Shown here: positions 1 through 8,817 of the stretch, piece by piece
Numbering within the stretch: the stretch's first letter is position 1
How the letters are laid out: every line of letters begins with the position of its first letter
Assembly (NCBI GenBank): GCA_024655945.1
Contig: JANLFK010000015.1
Span: 34,687 to 98,686 of the forward strand
DNA: 64,000 bases
DNA from: a candidate division KSB1 bacterium
Lineage (GTDB): Bacteria; Zhuqueibacterota; Zhuqueibacteria; JANLFK01; Oleimicrobiaceae
Direction of reading: 5' to 3'
Notes under the pieces: model-generated
Databases searched by the model: none
The model's input: only the letters and a program-made list of their open reading frames with translations
What the model was told of the DNA's origin: nothing
Made by a program: the position numbers and the translations under genes

Positions 1-350
1 GCTAACTGCCTATAGCCCGCGTAGAGCTGTTGCGTCTGCTCGATGAGGGCAGACTGCAGGCGGAAGTGCCGCTCATAAGCAGCGTTCATCCGCTCGTAGC
101 AGGCCAGGAGGGAATCGGCCGCTTGGGCACGACTCAAGGCAGCGCTCAGCTCCTCGCGCGCTTTGAGCGCTTCTTTCGCGGTGGCCATGGGCACGGCCAG
201 GTAGGTCTGGCCATTAATGTTCACCAAAAAGTTGCCGCCGCTGGAGTCCAACACGGCACACCTCTGGCCAAAAAGGCAGGGTGCGACAATTGCCACCAGC
301 AACGCCGCGCCGGCCATGGTGGCTAAGGGATGTAGTCGGTGTCCGTGCAT
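1..350 (-). CDS. Secreted coiled-coil protein, 3' part cut by window edge
   Basis: This reading frame runs off the left edge. The start at 350 is chosen because a strong AGGAGGT ribosome site lies 6 bases upstream. The first 28 or so residues look like a signal peptide (hydrophobic stretch AGAALLVAIVAP, then a small-residue cleavage region). A short beta-rich part follows (NFLVNINGQTYLAVPMA), then an Ala/Glu/Arg-rich stretch that should form a coiled coil (KEALKAREELSAALSRAQAA). It is the last visible gene of the operon that starts near 3341, 31 bases after the 139-residue membrane protein. Its place after a membrane coiled-coil protein and an amidase recalls the outer partner of a spanin pair, but no lipobox is evident. 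Function unknown. Confidence 0.7.
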   Translation of the reverse strand, partial: MHGHRLHPLATMAGAALLVAIVAPCLFGQRCAVLDSSGGNFLVNINGQTYLAVPMATAKEALKAREELSAALSRAQAADSLLACYERMNAAYERHFRLQSALIEQTQQLYAGYRQL

Positions 351-381
351 GTATCCACCTCCTGCGCAATGCGGGCCGTGC

Positions 382-801
382 CTACCGCCTGTTGCCAAAT
401 GCCCTGCCGAATGCTTCCAGCACTTCCTCGGGGCTCATGCGTTCGATGGCCTCCACGCGCTTTTCCTTCTCGGCCTCAAGCATGAGGATGCGCCGCATGT
501 AGGCGACCCGCTCTTTGCGCATGGCCTCCTGCGCCTCGCGCACCTCTTGTGCCGAGAGCGCATATTGCTTTTGCAGCTCTGCCAATCGCCGCTCCAGTCC
601 TGCCAACTCCGCCTCTCTGGCCTGCAGCTGCTTGAGGAGCCGTCGCCGCCTGGCCTCGGCAAACACGGAGAAGCCGAGGACTGCAGCTAACGCCGCCAGC
701 ACAAACACCACTCCCGCCTTGACGCTCACGCGGAGCTGCCAAAGGACACCGCCCAAGATGAGCGCGCCAACGATGAGCAACGCCATGGTGTAGGCGTCCA
801 T
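382..801 (-). CDS. Small membrane protein with long cytoplasmic or periplasmic coiled coil
   Basis: The 139-residue product has two hydrophobic segments (about residues 5-20 and 28-48). A highly charged Glu/Arg/Leu heptad region follows (about 50-118), with repeats such as LQAREAELAGLERRLAELQ, so a coiled coil is expected. The C-terminus ends in a short amphipathic tail. The ATG at 801 has a GGGGAGGT ribosome site, and the preceding gene stops only 3 bases earlier, so the two are translationally coupled. I do not recognise a family. In an operon with an amidase and two proteins sharing a membrane domain, an i-spanin-like or scaffold role in envelope remodelling is possible, but this is inference. 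Confidence 0.75.
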   Translation of the reverse strand: MDAYTMALLIVGALILGGVLWQLRVSVKAGVVFVLAALAAVLGFSVFAEARRRRLLKQLQAREAELAGLERRLAELQKQYALSAQEVREAQEAMRKERVAYMRRILMLEAEKEKRVEAIERMSPEEVLEAFGRAFGNRR

Positions 802-804
802 GGA

Positions 805-1404
805 CTACCTCCCCTCCGGGACAGCCGCGCCTGCCTCGGCCTGCGCCTCCTTGCGCTTGCGCCGACGCTCGACCTCCTGAATCAGGCTGTGCACGGGCTC
901 CGAGCCAAGGCCGACAATGATGCCGCTGACCAGCATGGTCACCGCTGCGGGCAACTTCTCCAGGCGGTCGATCTGCAAATCCATGTTGAAGGTGCGCACG
1001 ACGTCAATTGTGGTGACCACACATAGCGCGACCCCCAGCAGGCTGGCCACCACCCGGGTGGTCACCGCAATGGCTGCATGGCGAACGAGCTGCGGACTGA
1101 TGATCGGGACCAGCCCCGAGTGCCCCGCCTTCTTGCCCAGCAGCACGTCCCTGATCAGGTAAAACAGGGCGGACGCATCACTGGCCTGGTACAAGGCCCC
1201 GCCCCCGGCACGCTGCGCAAGTCGCAGGCGTAACCTCTCCGCGCGCTTCTGCCACCAGCGATGCCAGCCGAACTTGTACTCCAGCATGTCGTAGCAGGCC
1301 ATCAGCACTTCCATGATGCGCTCCACAAGCAGAGCCAACACCAGAATGAGCAAGTACAGGTAGGTCACGTGCAGAATGACCTCAGTCGTGGTCTGATTCT
1401 CCAT
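805..1404 (-). CDS. Multi-pass membrane protein, paralogous to the membrane part of the neighbouring amidase
   Basis: The start is set at 1404 (MENQTTTEV) with a GGAG site 5 bases upstream; the frame stays open to 1491 but that part overlaps the upstream gene. The product is about 199 residues. It has an N-terminal hydrophobic helix (YLYLLILVLALLVERIMEV), a basic linker, then two more hydrophobic helices and the segment GIIVGLGSEPVHSLIQ followed by a basic tail. The amidase gene just upstream has a matching N-terminal helix with an ERVLQV motif and GVLIGAGAQPVHFLIE, so both share a duplicated membrane module. The pattern is holin-like in size and context, but no known holin motif is visible. 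Confidence 0.75.
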   Translation of the reverse strand: MENQTTTEVILHVTYLYLLILVLALLVERIMEVLMACYDMLEYKFGWHRWWQKRAERLRLRLAQRAGGGALYQASDASALFYLIRDVLLGKKAGHSGLVPIISPQLVRHAAIAVTTRVVASLLGVALCVVTTIDVVRTFNMDLQIDRLEKLPAAVTMLVSGIIVGLGSEPVHSLIQEVERRRKRKEAQAEAGAAVPEGR

Positions 1405-1421
1405 GACCAGGCTCCTCCGGT

Positions 1422-2729
1422 TCAAACGTAGAGAAAAGGCTTCTTCTGGAAGAGGGCCAGCTCTCGACGCGCCTCTTCTGACTCTTGCCACCGGCGGCCA
1501 TAGCCGGCTACCAGTTCCTGGAACAACGCGAGGGGAAAATTGGAACCGGGGCAGCTGGTGGCCACCAGCGCGCTATGGGGCACGATGGCACTGTCAAAGG
1601 CCAAAGGAATGTCATAAAGCAGCGTCCACAGTGCCACGACGCGCGCTGCCGCATCCAGTTGGGCGTCGCTGGGCGAGCGCAGGCCATAGCTGCCGTCGTA
1701 GTTGGCAAAAGGCTGGGCTGGGTCAGTCTCGAAATTGCCGTTCAGGGCGAGGCCCAAAGAGCGCAGATTGTAGCCCCGCACATGATTGCCGTAACGATCC
1801 CAGCGGCAGAAGGTATGGATAGAGCCGTCCTTCAGCACTACGCAATGGTAGCCTGTCACCCACCCCTTCTGCTTGATCAGACTCACCACATCGTTGAAGG
1901 TGGTGTCGCTGTGCATGCCGGTGTGATGGAAGACGATGAGCTCCGGGTTGGCGGGCCGCAGGTGCACGTGCTCCAACGCCTCCCTGTCGATCCCACCGGA
2001 GTAGGGGACGCCTATCACCCCCTGGCTCGAAAGCACAGGAGCTGCGCTCTGAGGAGCTCGCGCCTTCTCCTCGACGGCAGCGGCCTCTTCAGCTGGAGGC
2101 GACTTGAGACTGGTGATCTTGCGCCGCGTGATGAATTCGATAAGAAAGTGTACGGGCTGCGCCCCAGCTCCGATGAGCACACCGGTGAGCACCCAGTCCA
2201 GGCGCAGTGGGATGCCGGCCCGTGCCCCCATCAGCCTGGCCAGGAGCCCAAAGTGCGCCGCAGAGCAGACCACCACCCCCGCAAAGGCGCCGAGGATCTG
2301 CATCCAGAAGGTGCGCAAGACCTTGAGGCGGTCGGGAGCCGGCATCTCGTCAACAAGCGCTGTGCCCTCCGGGCACTTCTCCTCCAGCTCGGTCTTGCTC
2401 GTGTCGAGGTGCAACTTCTCCAGCTCGGCCAATCGCGCGCTGAGCGAGCCCCTGAGCGCTTTGGGCAACGTCTCGCCTTCCCTGCTGAGCTTGGCCCGGA
2501 TTTCCTCCAGCTCCTCCACCTGCAGGTCGAGGGCGTCACGCTCATGGCGCGCCTGCATCGCTGCGATGAGCCGTTCCGGGGCTTCGGTTGCCTGTGGAGC
2601 TAACTCCTGCGCATGGAAGAGCACCTTGTCAAAAAGCGTTTTCACCACCTGCAGCACACGCTCGATGGTGAAGGCCAGACCCAAGGCAGCGGTCAGCGCC
2701 ACCAGGATCTGCTGGTAGTCATGCTCCAT
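1422..2729 (-). CDS. Membrane-anchored N-acetylmuramoyl-L-alanine amidase (Amidase_2/PGRP fold)
   Basis: The product has 435 residues. Residues 1-30 form a hydrophobic helix, 45-130 a charged, probably coiled region, and 140-200 two further helices ending in GAGAQPVHFLIE. A Pro/Ala/Glu linker (210-235) leads to a C-terminal amidase_2 domain (about 258-420). In that domain the zinc ligands are visible as FHHTG (268-269), the later PHSALVATSCPG (His385) and Cys393, with YHCVVLKDG and LGLALNGNF typical of the fold. The domain cleaves the bond between MurNAc and L-Ala in peptidoglycan. The ATG at 2729 has a GGGGAGAAG site. It is the only clear enzyme of its operon, which makes a lysis or wall-remodelling role likely. 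Confidence 0.88.
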   Translation of the reverse strand: MEHDYQQILVALTAALGLAFTIERVLQVVKTLFDKVLFHAQELAPQATEAPERLIAAMQARHERDALDLQVEELEEIRAKLSREGETLPKALRGSLSARLAELEKLHLDTSKTELEEKCPEGTALVDEMPAPDRLKVLRTFWMQILGAFAGVVVCSAAHFGLLARLMGARAGIPLRLDWVLTGVLIGAGAQPVHFLIEFITRRKITSLKSPPAEEAAAVEEKARAPQSAAPVLSSQGVIGVPYSGGIDREALEHVHLRPANPELIVFHHTGMHSDTTFNDVVSLIKQKGWVTGYHCVVLKDGSIHTFCRWDRYGNHVRGYNLRSLGLALNGNFETDPAQPFANYDGSYGLRSPSDAQLDAAARVVALWTLLYDIPLAFDSAIVPHSALVATSCPGSNFPLALFQELVAGYGRRWQESEEARRELALFQKKPFLYV

Positions 2730-2789
2730 CGCCTGTCTTCTCCCCTGGCTGCGTGAGAATCAGAAAGGCAACTGCATGGGACTCTGCGC

Positions 2790-3341
2790 TCAACCTTTGG
2801 CGGCGGTTGTCGGCTCGGGCACGTCGAACTCGAGTCCCACCGGGTGCACCTGTTCAGAGAAGAGGCGCACCAGCTGCTCGAGCTCGGGGATCCCAACTTG
2901 GTAGAGTTCCCCCTGCTTTGTCTCGACGCAGAGCACCTTGTTGCCTTCCGTCACCACGAAGGCACGCCGCCCATTGGCCAAGACAAAATGGCCGCTGCGC
3001 ACGGTGCGCGTGACTGTGCCGCTTTTCTTCTTCACCGGGCGCCAGGGGTTGCCGCGATGCAGATCTTCCACCCAGGCTCTCGCCACGTCAGCCCCGGTGA
3101 GCACGCGCTCGCGATACATAGGCACCTTCAAGGTCAGCTTGCCCTGGTCGAGCCTCACCGTGCCTGGCGTGCGAAGGTGATACACCCAAAGACCAATGGC
3201 GATGCACACGGCGCCGCCAAGCATGTAGGACAGCGGATTCTGTCGCCCTCTGAGTATGCCCAGGAGCATAACACAACCCAACACCACCACGCCAATGCCA
3301 GCAGCCGCGACAAATGCGAGGACGGGAAGTGTGTAGGACAT
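2790..3341 (-). CDS. Two-helix membrane protein with a soluble PH-like C-terminal domain
   Basis: The 183-residue product begins with two hydrophobic helices (about 5-30 and 38-56). A soluble beta-rich domain follows (about 60-160), containing GKLTLKVPMYRERVLTGADV and later FVLANGRRAFVVTEG. That layout matches bacterial PH-type membrane proteins, though the assignment is only by pattern. It is the first gene after the promoter at 3421-3449, and 60 bases separate it from the amidase gene. Function unknown. Confidence 0.7.
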   Translation of the reverse strand: MSYTLPVLAFVAAAGIGVVVLGCVMLLGILRGRQNPLSYMLGGAVCIAIGLWVYHLRTPGTVRLDQGKLTLKVPMYRERVLTGADVARAWVEDLHRGNPWRPVKKKSGTVTRTVRSGHFVLANGRRAFVVTEGNKVLCVETKQGELYQVGIPELEQLVRLFSEQVHPVGLEFDVPEPTTAAKG

Positions 3342-3420
3342 GGCCGCCTCCGAGGCTATGTGCAGTTCTCCCTTGGCGCGCGGCGGTCCTCAGGCCGCAC
3401 GCGACCGTCTGTTCGGCCAT

Positions 3421-3449
3421 AATATACGACCTTCGCCCAAGGAAGTCAA
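3421..3449 (-). promoter_or_regulatory. Sigma70-type promoter for the amidase operon
   Basis: On the minus strand, TTGACT is followed by a 17-base spacer and TATATT. It lies about 80 bases upstream of the first operon ATG at 3341, with no gene between. It would drive the five-gene minus-strand run leading off the left edge. Confidence 0.75.
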
Positions 3450-3593
3450 GAAAAAGAGTGGGAAAATCAAGACCCGTTCGGGGAAATGGGCGAGGGAGTC
3501 TGCTCGCGAAAACCCGCCAAGGCCAGCTTCGGGATGCACGGAGGCTGGGCCTGCTCGGTTTGCCAGGTTCCGCGCACTGCCCGCCCAGGCAGT

Positions 3594-4847
3594 TCAGAAC
3601 AGTGCCACCGCCGCAAAGGTGACCACCGACCCCTGCGCGTCCATCACGGCGTGGCGGTAGTCGAGCACGGCTCCCCCTCGGATGTCCAGCGCCTGCAGCA
3701 GAGTGTAGATGGGCGGAAATCCGCACACGCGGAAACGGTTCTGCGATGCCACCATTCCCCTGGCCACTGCCCCGGCGTCGCCGCTGGCTACGGCCTGAAG
3801 CAACTCCTGGTCGTGGCGTCGGACAAGGGCGAGGCGATTACTGTCCCCCGCCCACGGATCGCCATAGCGCGGCCCGACGTGCGACAGGTCGGCACTGGCC
3901 AGCCCGATGACGCGCCCAGGGAAGCTCTGCACTGCGCCCCGCAGCGCCTGCACAAAGTCACGGACACGCGCGCCGGCGCCATCCTCCCCGAGCACCTGCT
4001 CCGCGGAGAAGGAACAGAGGACTGGGGCAATCTGCACCTCGGCACCAAACAGGTGTTGCAAGAAGAGCACCTGGAACTCGATGGTGTGCTCGCTGCGGTG
4101 GGCAAGTTCATCGGCGAACAGGTCGTCGCCCCATTGGCGAGCAAGGCTCTCCATGAAACCCTGGTCGGTGCGGGCTACTCCGAGCGGCGTCTGAAATGGC
4201 TTCATGGTGCCGGCGAACAGAGGAGGGAGCGGCGCATGGCTGGTGCCCAGCACAACGTAAAGGTCGGCCTTGCCCGCCGCCAGCGACTCGCGGTAGGCGC
4301 GGCCGTAGGATTGCCCTCCGGCGCGCAGGTCGATGTGCGGCACCACGCACCCTTTGAGCTGGTCCAGTTGGAAAGGCCCCCCACCGGGGCGCTCGTCCGT
4401 GGCGCCCTGGCAGAAGCTGCTTAGCAGCCGGCGGAGCTCATCCGCCTCAGCGGGGTAGCTTTGCCCTGCGTGCACACTCTCGCGCACCGGCGCGCGGCGA
4501 AAGGCCTCTTCTACTTCCCTCCGATGTTGGGCAAAGCGCTCGTTGTCCAGCAAGAGCTGCTCGTCCAGCATGCGGACAAGCTGGCTGAGCTGCTCCTCAA
4601 AAAGAAAGCTGCCGAAACGACGCATGTAGGCCGCCCGCAGGTCCAACAAGGAGTGGTGGCCGTCCATGAACTGCAGCACATAGGCCACGTCTTCTGACAC
4701 CAGCACCACACCGTCGGAGAGGTGAGTGAGGTCGTGCACCGCCACCATGTTGCGACCGCCGTGGCGCACGGGCGTCGCATCGATGAGGCGCAGCTTGGGA
4801 AACTGGGGCAGGGGCTCACTCACGCGGCGCACAGCCTCCACGCGCAA
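3594..4847 (-). CDS. MEMO1 family protein (AmmeMemoRadiSam system protein B) with N-terminal PqqD-like region
   Basis: The C-terminal two thirds (about 120-417) carry the MEMO signature: PHIDLRAGGQSYGRAY (from 170), GTSHA (about 201), HRSEHTIEFQ, and SADLSHVGPRYGD. These include the histidines and acid expected near the metal site of the LigB-like fold. The first about 110 residues are extra: a small domain (VAVHDLTHLSDGVVLVSEDV, then a leucine-rich part) similar in layout to PqqD peptide-binding domains. The start at 4847 is TTG; in-frame GTG codons 2 and 5 codons later are alternatives. It follows the NamZ-like gene by 24 bases. The usual AmmA and radical-SAM partners are not in the window. 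The biochemical role of the family is unclear. Confidence 0.85.
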   Translation of the reverse strand: MRVEAVRRVSEPLPQFPKLRLIDATPVRHGGRNMVAVHDLTHLSDGVVLVSEDVAYVLQFMDGHHSLLDLRAAYMRRFGSFLFEEQLSQLVRMLDEQLLLDNERFAQHRREVEEAFRRAPVRESVHAGQSYPAEADELRRLLSSFCQGATDERPGGGPFQLDQLKGCVVPHIDLRAGGQSYGRAYRESLAAGKADLYVVLGTSHAPLPPLFAGTMKPFQTPLGVARTDQGFMESLARQWGDDLFADELAHRSEHTIEFQVLFLQHLFGAEVQIAPVLCSFSAEQVLGEDGAGARVRDFVQALRGAVQSFPGRVIGLASADLSHVGPRYGDPWAGDSNRLALVRRHDQELLQAVASGDAGAVARGMVASQNRFRVCGFPPIYTLLQALDIRGGAVLDYRHAVMDAQGSVVTFAAVALF

Positions 4848-4871
4848 CCCCGAGAGGACGGCCGACGGAGT

Positions 4872-6125
4872 TCAATCATAAAGCAAGTATTTCTGGCGCA
4901 AGGAGAGGAAGGCCTGCAGCTCTTGACTCCACGAGGCGATGATGGCCTCCGGCGCGTCGCCACGCAGCAAGGCGGTGGTCACTGGCGTGGAGCCCGTCAT
5001 GAGGCGCATGCCTGGCTCGCGGATAGTCAACTTGTCCTGGTGCAGGTCCCGCAGCGCGGCAATAAGGTGAATGCCAACATCGACCGCTCTCAAGGACTCT
5101 GGTCTGGTGACCCGCAGCCGCAAACCCTTGCAGAGCTGCCCTTCGTACTTGGGATTGGTCGCCATGCCGGGCAAGTCCACCGGCACAAAGGAGGTCGAAG
5201 CGAATGCCAGGCCTGGAAACGAGTGGGGCTGCAGGGCCTGGAGGAGCTTGGCCGTGTCGATCCACGGCGCACCGATGTTCTCGAAAGGCGCCTGCGTGCC
5301 GCGCCCCTCGGCCACGTTGGTCGCTTCCAACAGCCCAATGCCAGGGTAGAGCTGGGCGGTCGTCGGCGAGACGATGTTCGGCGACGGCTTGACCCACGGG
5401 AGGCCGGTGTCGGCAAAGAGCATGTGACGTCGCCAGTTCCTCATGCGCACCACGGTGAGCTCTGCCTTCTTGCCGCCGGCTAGCCATCCCTCTTCATTGA
5501 AGAGGCGCGCCAACTCGCCGACCGTCATCCCATGGCGCAGGGCAATGGGATGAATGCCCACAAAGGAGCGATTCTCCGGTGCCAACACAGGCCCTTCCAC
5601 GATAACGCCCCCGATGGGGTTGGGTCTATCGAGCACCACAAAAGGGATCTGCTGCTCGGCGGCAGCCTCCATGGCTAAGGACATAGTGCTGATGTAGGTG
5701 TAAAAGCGCGTGCCCACGTCCTGAATGTCGAACACCAGCACGTCCAGGTCACTGAGCATCTCGGGGGTGGGCTTCTTCGTCTCGCCGTACAGGCTGAGGA
5801 TGGGCACGCCGGTCTTGGCGTCCACCTCGGCACCGATCTGCGCCCCGGCTTCCGCAGTGCCGCGGATGCCATGTTCCGGGGCAAACAGCTTGCTCAACGT
5901 CACCCCAGCTGCCTCATGGAGCAGATCGGCAATGTGGCGCCCTTGCCGGTCGATGCCCGTGTGATTGGTGATGACCCCCACGCGCTTACCTTTGAGCAAA
6001 GAGCAGTCGCTGGCGACCAGCACGTCGAGGCCGCTTTCCACCGGAGCAGGGGCCGGCTCTCTGGCCGGCGTGCAGCTGAGGGCGCCGAGGACCAGCAGCC
6101 ACCAGCTACAGAATCGAGCGAGCAT
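4872..6125 (-). CDS. NamZ-like exo-beta-N-acetylmuramidase (DUF1343) lipoprotein
   Basis: The 417-residue product starts with a short signal and lipobox (VLGALSC, Cys18), so it should be lipid-anchored. DUF1343 hallmarks are all present: GKRVGVITNHTGID, LFAPEHGIRGTAEAG, SLYGETKKPTPEMLSDLDVL, FDIQDVGTRFYTYISTM, DRPNPIGG, and LPWVKPSPNI with GIGLLEATNVAEGRGT. The characterised family member, NamZ, removes terminal MurNAc from peptidoglycan fragments. The ATG at 6125 overlaps the end of the lytic transglycosylase gene by 20 bases, which couples the two and fits a muropeptide turnover pathway. Confidence 0.92.
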   Translation of the reverse strand: MLARFCSWWLLVLGALSCTPAREPAPAPVESGLDVLVASDCSLLKGKRVGVITNHTGIDRQGRHIADLLHEAAGVTLSKLFAPEHGIRGTAEAGAQIGAEVDAKTGVPILSLYGETKKPTPEMLSDLDVLVFDIQDVGTRFYTYISTMSLAMEAAAEQQIPFVVLDRPNPIGGVIVEGPVLAPENRSFVGIHPIALRHGMTVGELARLFNEEGWLAGGKKAELTVVRMRNWRRHMLFADTGLPWVKPSPNIVSPTTAQLYPGIGLLEATNVAEGRGTQAPFENIGAPWIDTAKLLQALQPHSFPGLAFASTSFVPVDLPGMATNPKYEGQLCKGLRLRVTRPESLRAVDVGIHLIAALRDLHQDKLTIREPGMRLMTGSTPVTTALLRGDAPEAIIASWSQELQAFLSLRQKYLLYD

Positions 6126-8115
6126 CTGTCTTCCTTCCGTCTATCGCAGAGACCAGCGGGATCCGAACAATGTCGCCCGGACGTAGCTTCTGCAGATCCT
6201 TGCCCACGTTGTAGTCCACCACCAGCCAATAGGGCACGTCGTACACGTCCCTGCACAGCGAGTAGACGTTCTCTCCTGCCACGATCTGGTGGGTGCGCAC
6301 GCTGTCCACCCGGAAGCGCTGGAAAAAGTCCTCCCGAATCCCCTGGTGGTACTCGATTCTGCGGCGGCGGAACTCCTCGACGGTCACCTTGCTGAAGTTA
6401 ACAAGGATGCGCTGACCGATGTAGATATCCTCGTTTGCCTTGAGCCCGTTCAGGTTGCGCAAACGGCGCACCGGCAGGTTAAGCCAATCGGCAAAGTGGC
6501 CGATAGTCTCGTCGCTGAGCACCACCACCGTCCCGCCCACCGGATCCGGAATATCCACGTAGAAGGTATCCGGGCGCACCGCCGGTCCGTAAGGGCCAGC
6601 TGGCGCCACAGGAGTGGAAGCCGGCGCTCTCGTGCTTGCCGCTGGCTGGCCTGCGGTGTCCACGATGACCAGCGGCTGCGCCCCAGAAGCAGCACCACCT
6701 CCCTGCGCCTCACGTTCCCCACCTTTCGGCACCAGGGCCAACTTCGTCTCTGCCACAACTAACAACAGCTGTCCAGGTTGCAGCCGCTTCGCATCGTCTA
6801 TGCCGTTTATGGCCATCAGTTCCTGGATGCTCACGCCGAACCGCCGCGAGATGCTCCACATGCTGTCCCCCTCGCGCACACGATAGTACCCGGAGGCGGT
6901 CTTCTCATGCACCTGCTCTTCGGAGCGCTCCTCCTTGGGAATCTCTGCGTACAAGGCTTCGGCCACACTGGCTTTTTCTGGAGGCAACCTGAGCTCGTAG
7001 CCTTCCGGCACATAGCGGCGATCCTCAAGCACCGGGCTGCGCAGCGCAGGGTTGTAAGCCATAAACTCCTGCTTGCTCAGGCCGAACTTTCTCATCAAGG
7101 TGGAGGCCTTCACATAGTGCGGCACCCGGAAGACCACATAGCGCAGCGGTGGTTCCGTTTCCACTGGGCCGAAGTACTTCTCTCTATTCTCCATCACATG
7201 TTTCGCCGCCAGGAATTCCGCGTAAAAGTTGCGCGAGGCAAAACCGAAGGCGCGCCCACGATAGTTTGCAGCAATGTGGCCGAGGTCGGAGCTTTCCAAC
7301 AGCTCCTGGGCCCGCTTCATGCCGTTGAGGCCGTGATTGTATGCGGTGACTGCCAGCGGCCAGTTGCCCAGTTCCTCGTAGTTCTTTCTCAGCAACTTGG
7401 CGGCAGCTTCGGTCGCTTTGATATGGTCAAAACGCTCATCGACGTCATAGTTGATCTTCAGGAACAGGCGACCGGTGCTACGCGTGAACTGCCAGATCCC
7501 TGCGGCGCCCGACTTGGAGTACGCCCGAGGGTGGTAAAGCGACTCCACCAGGGGCAAATGGACCAGTTCCTCGGGTACTTTGTGGCGACGAAGGATCTGG
7601 CGCATCTCCTCCAAGAAGCGTCCGGAGCGCCGCAGCCCCTCCATCACCGCATCTTTCTGCCCCTGCTGCCAGCGCAGGTTGGCCGCTGCCTTCCGGTACT
7701 TGTACGGATCCTGGCAGTCGCGCCACAGCAGGTAGGCGCGCTTCTCGCGACCTCGCAAGCCGCCGGTATCGATGGGCGGGTTGTGGTCAAAGTGGGTCAA
7801 AATGGCCCGATACTCATTTTCGATGGGCCTCAGGCGGGCATAGCCAGAACCCTGGCTGTGCTGCCACAAGCTATCGAGGTCGACTACCTCGTAGACGATG
7901 TCCAGCCGCTCCGCGTCGTGGAGGAGCATCTGGCGGCGGGTGTAGACGGCGTAGACCTTCGTCCAAAAGTCAACGTTGGCCTTGAGGTTGGGCGGCACCG
8001 GGAAGAGTTCCTCGCTCTCCGGCCCACCCGTGGGCAGGGCAATGCCCGCCCCCATACCCACCAACCCAATCCCCAGCAGCAAGACGATGTGCCGTGCAAT
8101 GACCTGTCCTCTCAT
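6106..8115 (-). CDS. Membrane-bound lytic murein transglycosylase (MltD-like) with several LysM domains
   Basis: The start at 8115 (MRGQVIARHIV) is preferred over 8211 because it places a signal peptide (HIVLLLGIGLVGMGAGIA) at the N-terminus; the product is 669 residues. The SLT domain contains LPLVESLYHPRAYSKSG, then AAGIWQFTRSTGR, with the catalytic Glu in VESLY, and a later AYNHGLNG motif. Downstream are LysM-type repeats, the clearest being YYRVREGDSMWSISRRFGVS and HQIVAGENVYSLCRDVY, plus two weaker ones. It would cleave peptidoglycan glycan strands to anhydro-muropeptides, upstream of the overlapping NamZ-like gene. A Pro/Ala-rich linker separates the LysM units. Confidence 0.92.
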   Translation of the reverse strand: MRGQVIARHIVLLLGIGLVGMGAGIALPTGGPESEELFPVPPNLKANVDFWTKVYAVYTRRQMLLHDAERLDIVYEVVDLDSLWQHSQGSGYARLRPIENEYRAILTHFDHNPPIDTGGLRGREKRAYLLWRDCQDPYKYRKAAANLRWQQGQKDAVMEGLRRSGRFLEEMRQILRRHKVPEELVHLPLVESLYHPRAYSKSGAAGIWQFTRSTGRLFLKINYDVDERFDHIKATEAAAKLLRKNYEELGNWPLAVTAYNHGLNGMKRAQELLESSDLGHIAANYRGRAFGFASRNFYAEFLAAKHVMENREKYFGPVETEPPLRYVVFRVPHYVKASTLMRKFGLSKQEFMAYNPALRSPVLEDRRYVPEGYELRLPPEKASVAEALYAEIPKEERSEEQVHEKTASGYYRVREGDSMWSISRRFGVSIQELMAINGIDDAKRLQPGQLLLVVAETKLALVPKGGEREAQGGGAASGAQPLVIVDTAGQPAASTRAPASTPVAPAGPYGPAVRPDTFYVDIPDPVGGTVVVLSDETIGHFADWLNLPVRRLRNLNGLKANEDIYIGQRILVNFSKVTVEEFRRRRIEYHQGIREDFFQRFRVDSVRTHQIVAGENVYSLCRDVYDVPYWLVVDYNVGKDLQKLRPGDIVRIPLVSAIDGRKTDARSIL

Positions 8116-8256
8116 GGCGCTCCCGAACCAGCCTTTCCCATTTCCTGCTGATGGTAGTCGTCGCAATTGTTCCGCATTCGCCGAGTCGCTCGCACCCTGC
8201 GCTGGCTGCACTGCGGCCTTGCGCCCTACGGTGCGAACGCGCCCAGACGCCGCGCT

Positions 8257-8817
8257 TCACTCCACCTCTTGGTCGAACAGCGGGTCGTCCTCGAGGAGGG
8301 AGTCATCATCATCGGCGGCGTCACGACCGAGGGCGAGGGAGAGAAACTTGGGCTCTCGCACCAAAATGCGCCGCACGATGCGCAGCAGGTCGCCCTTGTC
8401 CAACTTCTCCAGCTCGTCCATGGACTCCCCCACGTCCAGGAAGCTCTCCCCATCGTTGATCCAGGAGTACAGAAGCGCCAATGCATGATTGCAGATGCCA
8501 CCGCGGTGGGAGCAGGTGCAGGAAGTGTAGATCTCCCGCCCCCGCACTTTGATCTCCACGATGTTGACCATCGCGAATTCGCGCACCTGACCGATGAGCG
8601 TGTTGCGAAAGACCGTCGCGCCGCTCACGAAGCCATTGGCGTAAAACTCCCAGCCGCGGCCGCCCGTGCACTCCTGGTCCAATTGGGCGATCTGCTCAGG
8701 CGTGATGCTGAGAAGCTCGGCAGCGATTGGATACTTTGCAGATTGCCTCAACATCTTCGGTCCATGCGCCTTGTGGTTCAAACCAAGATCGCTACGCCCG
8801 TCCTGCCTCCGGAACAC
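8257..8817 (-). CDS. SWIM zinc-finger protein
   Basis: The 186-residue product has the SWIM motif CxCx(6)CxH in YTSCTCSHRGGICNHALALLY (about residues 97-117), a predicted zinc-binding module seen in SNF2-linked and other nucleic-acid proteins. The N-terminal part resembles the usual lead-in of bacterial SWIM proteins (YANGFVSGATVF, IVEIKVRGREIYTS). The C-terminus is very acidic (DAADDDDSLLEDDP). The start at 8817 is GTG with GGGGAG upstream and overlaps the M48 gene by 26 bases; ATG at 8754 is the alternative. No SNF2 helicase lies next to it, so its partner is unknown. Confidence 0.8.
   Translation of the reverse strand: MFRRQDGRSDLGLNHKAHGPKMLRQSAKYPIAAELLSITPEQIAQLDQECTGGRGWEFYANGFVSGATVFRNTLIGQVREFAMVNIVEIKVRGREIYTSCTCSHRGGICNHALALLYSWINDGESFLDVGESMDELEKLDKGDLLRIVRRILVREPKFLSLALGRDAADDDDSLLEDDPLFDQEVE

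Noticed and set aside
6778..8151. Long plus-strand frame opposite the lytic transglycosylase (457 codons)
   Set aside because: A shadow of a well-supported minus-strand gene in GC-rich DNA; no recognisable product.
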